A stretch of 51,755 bases of DNA. Origin: Ignavibacteriota bacterium (GTDB taxonomy: Bacteria > Bacteroidota > Ignavibacteria > UBA10030). Below the pieces are notes generated by a model, which saw only the letters and a program-made list of their open reading frames with translations, was not told where the DNA came from and did not search any database. The number at the start of each line of letters is the position of its first letter. The first letter of the stretch is position 1. The stretch is from NCBI GenBank assembly GCA_003142475.1, contig PLMK01000028.1, forward strand, positions 1 to 51,755, read 5' to 3'. The translations under genes and the position numbers were made by a program. Positions 49,414 to 51,755 of this stretch are shown here, one piece after another.

Positions 49414-50808
49414 CTATTTTCCAATACAAAACTTGGAGAAAATATTGTTAAGTATCTCTTCTGTGGTTACAAGGCCAATGATTTCGCCAATTGAATCTAT
49501 TGCTGTCCTTAGATCAACTGCTATAAATTCTTCGCTTTCACCTTTTCTTAAAGAGTCTAAAGCAGAAATCAGGCTTTGCTTTGCTTTTAATAATGCAGAA
49601 TAATGCCTTTCATTGGTTATAATTACCGATTCTTTGTTTTCCACTTGTCCTTGCGAAAATATTCTTTGGAATAATGTTTCTTTGAGTTTTTCAATTCCTG
49701 CATTGTTCACAGCCGACGTTTCAACCATAATGACTCTTTCTGGAAGGCCTTTAGATAGCCACCTTTCAGTTTGAAGGTCAATTTTATTATTCGCAAAAAT
49801 AATTCCGTTTTGATTTTTATTTTCCTTGTTTATGGTTTCCAGGAAAACTATTTCTTCGTTTGTTATTGTTTTTGTACTGTCATGCACTAAAACTATAATA
49901 TCTGATCTTTTTATGACTTTCCATGTCCTATGCACACCTTCTTTTTCAACCGGGTCTTCCGTTTCTCGAAGTCCCGCTGTATCAATCAATCTAAACATTA
50001 CGCCTTCTATCATCATTTTCTCTTCGATAAAATCTCGCGTTGTTCCAGGAATATCATTTACAATAGCTCGGTTTTCTTTAAGCAATGCATTTAATAAACT
50101 TGATTTTCCGGCATTTGGAACTCCAATCAACGCAACTCGAACTCCTTCACGCCACACCTTGCCATATTTATAGGTTTTAATGAGTTGATCTATTTCTAAT
50201 ATTGCATGTTCGAAAAAATTCTTTACTTTTTTCTTATCAATGAGTGCAATATTCTCCTCTGAAAAATCTAATTCTAATTCCAAAAGTCCAAGAGAATTTA
50301 CTAATTGCTCTCGAACAATGTGAATCTGTTTTGAAAGAGAGCCCTCTAACTGATCTATTGATGTCCGACGTGCTTTATCGGATTGAGCTTGAATAAGATC
50401 GGCAATTGCTTCTGCTTGAGAAAGGTCTAGTTTTCCATTGAGAAATGCTCTTTGAGTAAATTCACCAGGCTTTGCTGGATGTACCCCAATTTCCAATATG
50501 CATTCTAACACTCGGCGCGTCACATGAATTCCGCCATGACAACTAACCTCGACAGTATTTTCTCCCGTGAACGATTTTGGCTCGCGAAAGACCGTGCAGA
50601 CAACTTCATCAATAGTCTCATTTTGGTTGTTAACGATGCGTCCAAAATGAGCAGTGTGACCTTTCGCTTTTGATAGATTTATTTTTCCTCTAAATCGACT
50701 AGCCACTTTATTAATTGCAAATTCACCACTAACACGTATTACCGAAATCGCTCCCTCGCCTATTGGCGTAGCAATGGCGGCAATAGTATTTCCTAATTGT
50801 CCTATCAC
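49414..50808 (-). CDS. mnmE: tRNA modification GTPase MnmE
   Basis: 464 residues. The N-terminal tetrahydrofolate-binding domain starts IAAIATPIGEGAISVIRVSG and includes SCHGGIHVTRRVLE and the PAKPGEFTQRAFLNGKLDLSQAEAI block. The G domain, inserted in a helical domain, has GVPNAGKSSLLN (G1) near 223-234, GTTRDFIEE (G2), DTAGLRET (G3) near 270 and NNKIDL (G4) near 339. The chain ends with the obligatory CIGK. It starts with GTG at 50808, preceded by GGAG, and has its own promoter after the yidC terminator. It partners with MnmG encoded next door. Confidence 0.97.
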   Translation of the reverse strand: MIGQLGNTIAAIATPIGEGAISVIRVSGEFAINKVASRFRGKINLSKAKGHTAHFGRIVNNQNETIDEVVCTVFREPKSFTGENTVEVSCHGGIHVTRRVLECILEIGVHPAKPGEFTQRAFLNGKLDLSQAEAIADLIQAQSDKARRTSIDQLEGSLSKQIHIVREQLVNSLGLLELELDFSEENIALIDKKKVKNFFEHAILEIDQLIKTYKYGKVWREGVRVALIGVPNAGKSSLLNALLKENRAIVNDIPGTTRDFIEEKMMIEGVMFRLIDTAGLRETEDPVEKEGVHRTWKVIKRSDIIVLVHDSTKTITNEEIVFLETINKENKNQNGIIFANNKIDLQTERWLSKGLPERVIMVETSAVNNAGIEKLKETLFQRIFSQGQVENKESVIITNERHYSALLKAKQSLISALDSLRKGESEEFIAVDLRTAIDSIGEIIGLVTTEEILNNIFSKFCIGK

Positions 50809-50829
50809 TTTCTTTTATCTCCGTAACGA

Positions 50830-50858
50830 AATGTACGAAAACCCTTGTCCTTTCACAA
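50830..50858 (-). promoter_or_regulatory. Promoter candidate for the mnmE-mnmG-rsmG-murQ operon
   Basis: Minus strand: TTGTGA (50858-50853), 17-bp spacer, TACATT (50835-50830). It lies between the yidC terminator and the mnmE GTG and leaves a leader of about 15 nt. The -35 is identical to that of miaB. Confidence 0.5.
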
Positions 50859-50864
50859 CGCCAC

Positions 50865-50896
50865 AAAAACAAAGCGCCTTGTTGTTGACAAGGCGC
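50865..50896 (-). terminator. Intrinsic terminator after yidC
   Basis: GCGCCTTG (minus, 50896-50889) and CAAGGCGC (50881-50874) form a perfect 8-bp stem with a seven-base loop, followed by TTTGTTTT (50873-50866). It begins 27 bp past the yidC stop. Confidence 0.88.
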
Positions 50897-50923
50897 ATCT
50901 ATAAAAAATTACTTCCGATTAGA

Positions 50924-51755
50924 TCATTTCTTCAAACGTGGTATGTCTTTCGCAAATTTAAATATTCCACCGCGGGCCTTTTTCTTCGGTTCTACTTTTC
51001 GAAGCGGTTCATCGTCGTCTTGCTTGTTGATGAGCATTTGTTGTCCAATAGCAAGAACGTTGAATACTGCATAATATAAATTTAGACCGGATGGAAAACC
51101 ATTGAACAAGAATGTCATCATAATTGGCATCATCCATACCATCGTTTTTTGTCGCGGATCTTTAATTGTCATTTTTTGTTGGATGAACATCGTAATACCC
51201 ATAATCACGGCAATGCCGCTGATATCTTGAATGCCAATAAGCGGCATTTTGAAAGGCAAGCGATAAATGATATCTGGAATTGAAAGATCTTTAATCCATC
51301 CAACAAAACTTGCTTGTCGTAATTCAATTGCTCCGCGAAAAACTGCATATAATGCGTACATAATTGGCATTTGCAACAATAGCGGTAAACATCCACCGGC
51401 CGGATTGACACCGTATTCTTTATACAAATTCATTATAGATTGATTCATCTTCTGGGGATCGTCTTTGTATTTTGCTCGTAACTCATCCATTAGTGGCTGA
51501 AGCTTTTGCATTTTTTTCATCGACTTCATTTGACTCTTAGACAGCGGATGCATGGCCAGTTTAATGAGAATAGAAAAAATAATAATTACCAACCCCCAGT
51601 TGGGTACAACATAGTGAATTGCAGTGAATATAGGCAACATAATATATTCGGATATAGGACGAATTAACCATGCCCAGCCTAAACTCATTATGTTTTCAAG
51701 TCCCTTATTGTATGACTTCAATACGCTGTGTTGAAGCGGCCCTAAAAACACTTTT
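50924..51755 (-). CDS. yidC: Membrane protein insertase YidC, C-terminal part
   Basis: At least 277 codons are present; the frame stays open to the right edge, so the N-terminal part, including the large periplasmic domain of Gram-negative YidC, is outside the window. What is seen is the conserved insertase core: GPLQHSVLKSY and the LGWAWLIRPIS helix start, the charged hairpin with HPLSKSQMKSMKKMQKLQP, the NPAGGCLPLLLQMPIMYALYAVF helix, the ELRQASFVGWIKDLS loop and two final helices before a Lys-rich cytoplasmic tail. YidC inserts and folds inner-membrane proteins alone or with SecYEG. In most bacteria rnpA, rpmH and dnaA lie just upstream. Confidence 0.95.
   Translation of the reverse strand, partial: KVFLGPLQHSVLKSYNKGLENIMSLGWAWLIRPISEYIMLPIFTAIHYVVPNWGLVIIIFSILIKLAMHPLSKSQMKSMKKMQKLQPLMDELRAKYKDDPQKMNQSIMNLYKEYGVNPAGGCLPLLLQMPIMYALYAVFRGAIELRQASFVGWIKDLSIPDIIYRLPFKMPLIGIQDISGIAVIMGITMFIQQKMTIKDPRQKTMVWMMPIMMTFLFNGFPSGLNLYYAVFNVLAIGQQMLINKQDDDEPLRKVEPKKKARGGIFKFAKDIPRLKK

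Noticed and set aside
1..51755. tRNA, rRNA, CRISPR arrays, insertion sequences, prophage or defence genes
   Set aside because: I looked through all spacers and gene products and found no cloverleaf, spaced repeats, transposase, integrase or nuclease-type defence gene.

Overview
This 51.8-kb window is a compact, AT-leaning (about 40% GC by eye) bacterial chromosome segment with about 39 protein genes. It has no tRNA or rRNA gene, no CRISPR array and no intact mobile element. The gene set points to a Gram-negative of the Bacteroidota/Chlorobiota superphylum, most likely an Ignavibacteria-like lineage: LpxH- and LptE-type envelope genes, a PorV/PorQ-family outer-membrane protein, a type 2 isopentenyl-diphosphate isomerase, a ccsA-hemA-hemC-hemD-hemE-hemH cluster, and an EI/HPr pair with no PTS permease in sight. 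Two further signs favour this over Bacteroidota proper. Shine-Dalgarno sequences are common, and about ten promoter candidates share an ordinary TTGNNN-17 bp-TATATT-like layout instead of the Bacteroidota -33/-7 type. The lineage call is inference.

Layout. 1-6.3 kb (minus strand): 3' neighbour ribH (partial), a PHP phosphoesterase, a Crp/Fnr regulator, then an operon of idi2, a polyprenyl synthase, ptsH and ptsI. 6.4-9.5 kb (plus): LpxH-like hydrolase and class A PBP. 9.5-13.3 kb (minus): aroB, aroK and a PpiD-like foldase. 13.4-17.5 kb (plus): secD-secF, a STAS anti-sigma antagonist and a deoxynucleoside kinase. 17.7-23.7 kb (plus): the haem operon. 24-27.8 kb (plus): cyclase-family hydrolase, a Cys/Met PLP lyase, an alkaline-phosphatase-superfamily protein, a NUDIX CoA pyrophosphatase and rpsT. 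27.9-34.4 kb (minus): a tight six-gene operon of miaB, SPOR protein, sigma-54 activator, LptE-like lipoprotein, GT2 glycosyltransferase and TPR protein. 34.6-36.9 kb (plus): pta and an HGSNAT-like membrane protein. 37-40.4 kb (minus): PorV-like protein, a GPH sugar transporter and two long gene-poor spacers. 40.4-44.8 kb (minus): lon and dnaX. 45-51.8 kb (minus): yidC (partial), mnmE, mnmG, rsmG, murQ and a DUF2461 gene.

The right end has the classic origin-proximal order yidC-mnmE-mnmG-rsmG. Two near-perfect parS sites lie in the spacers on either side of mnmG, so oriC/dnaA and parAB are probably just outside the window.

The most interesting signals are regulatory. (1) dnaX carries an A10 run after codon 376, and both off-frames stop at once, which would give a 379-383 residue gamma-like clamp-loader subunit. 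(2) The porV-like gene has a leader with a hairpin, an intrinsic terminator and a 7-bp alternative pairing, like a transcription-attenuation riboregulator. (3) lon has a good promoter followed within about 55 nt by an intrinsic terminator placed before the start codon. (4) secDF has a strong leader hairpin, and the aroKB start sits 10 nt after a terminator. None of these could be tested here.
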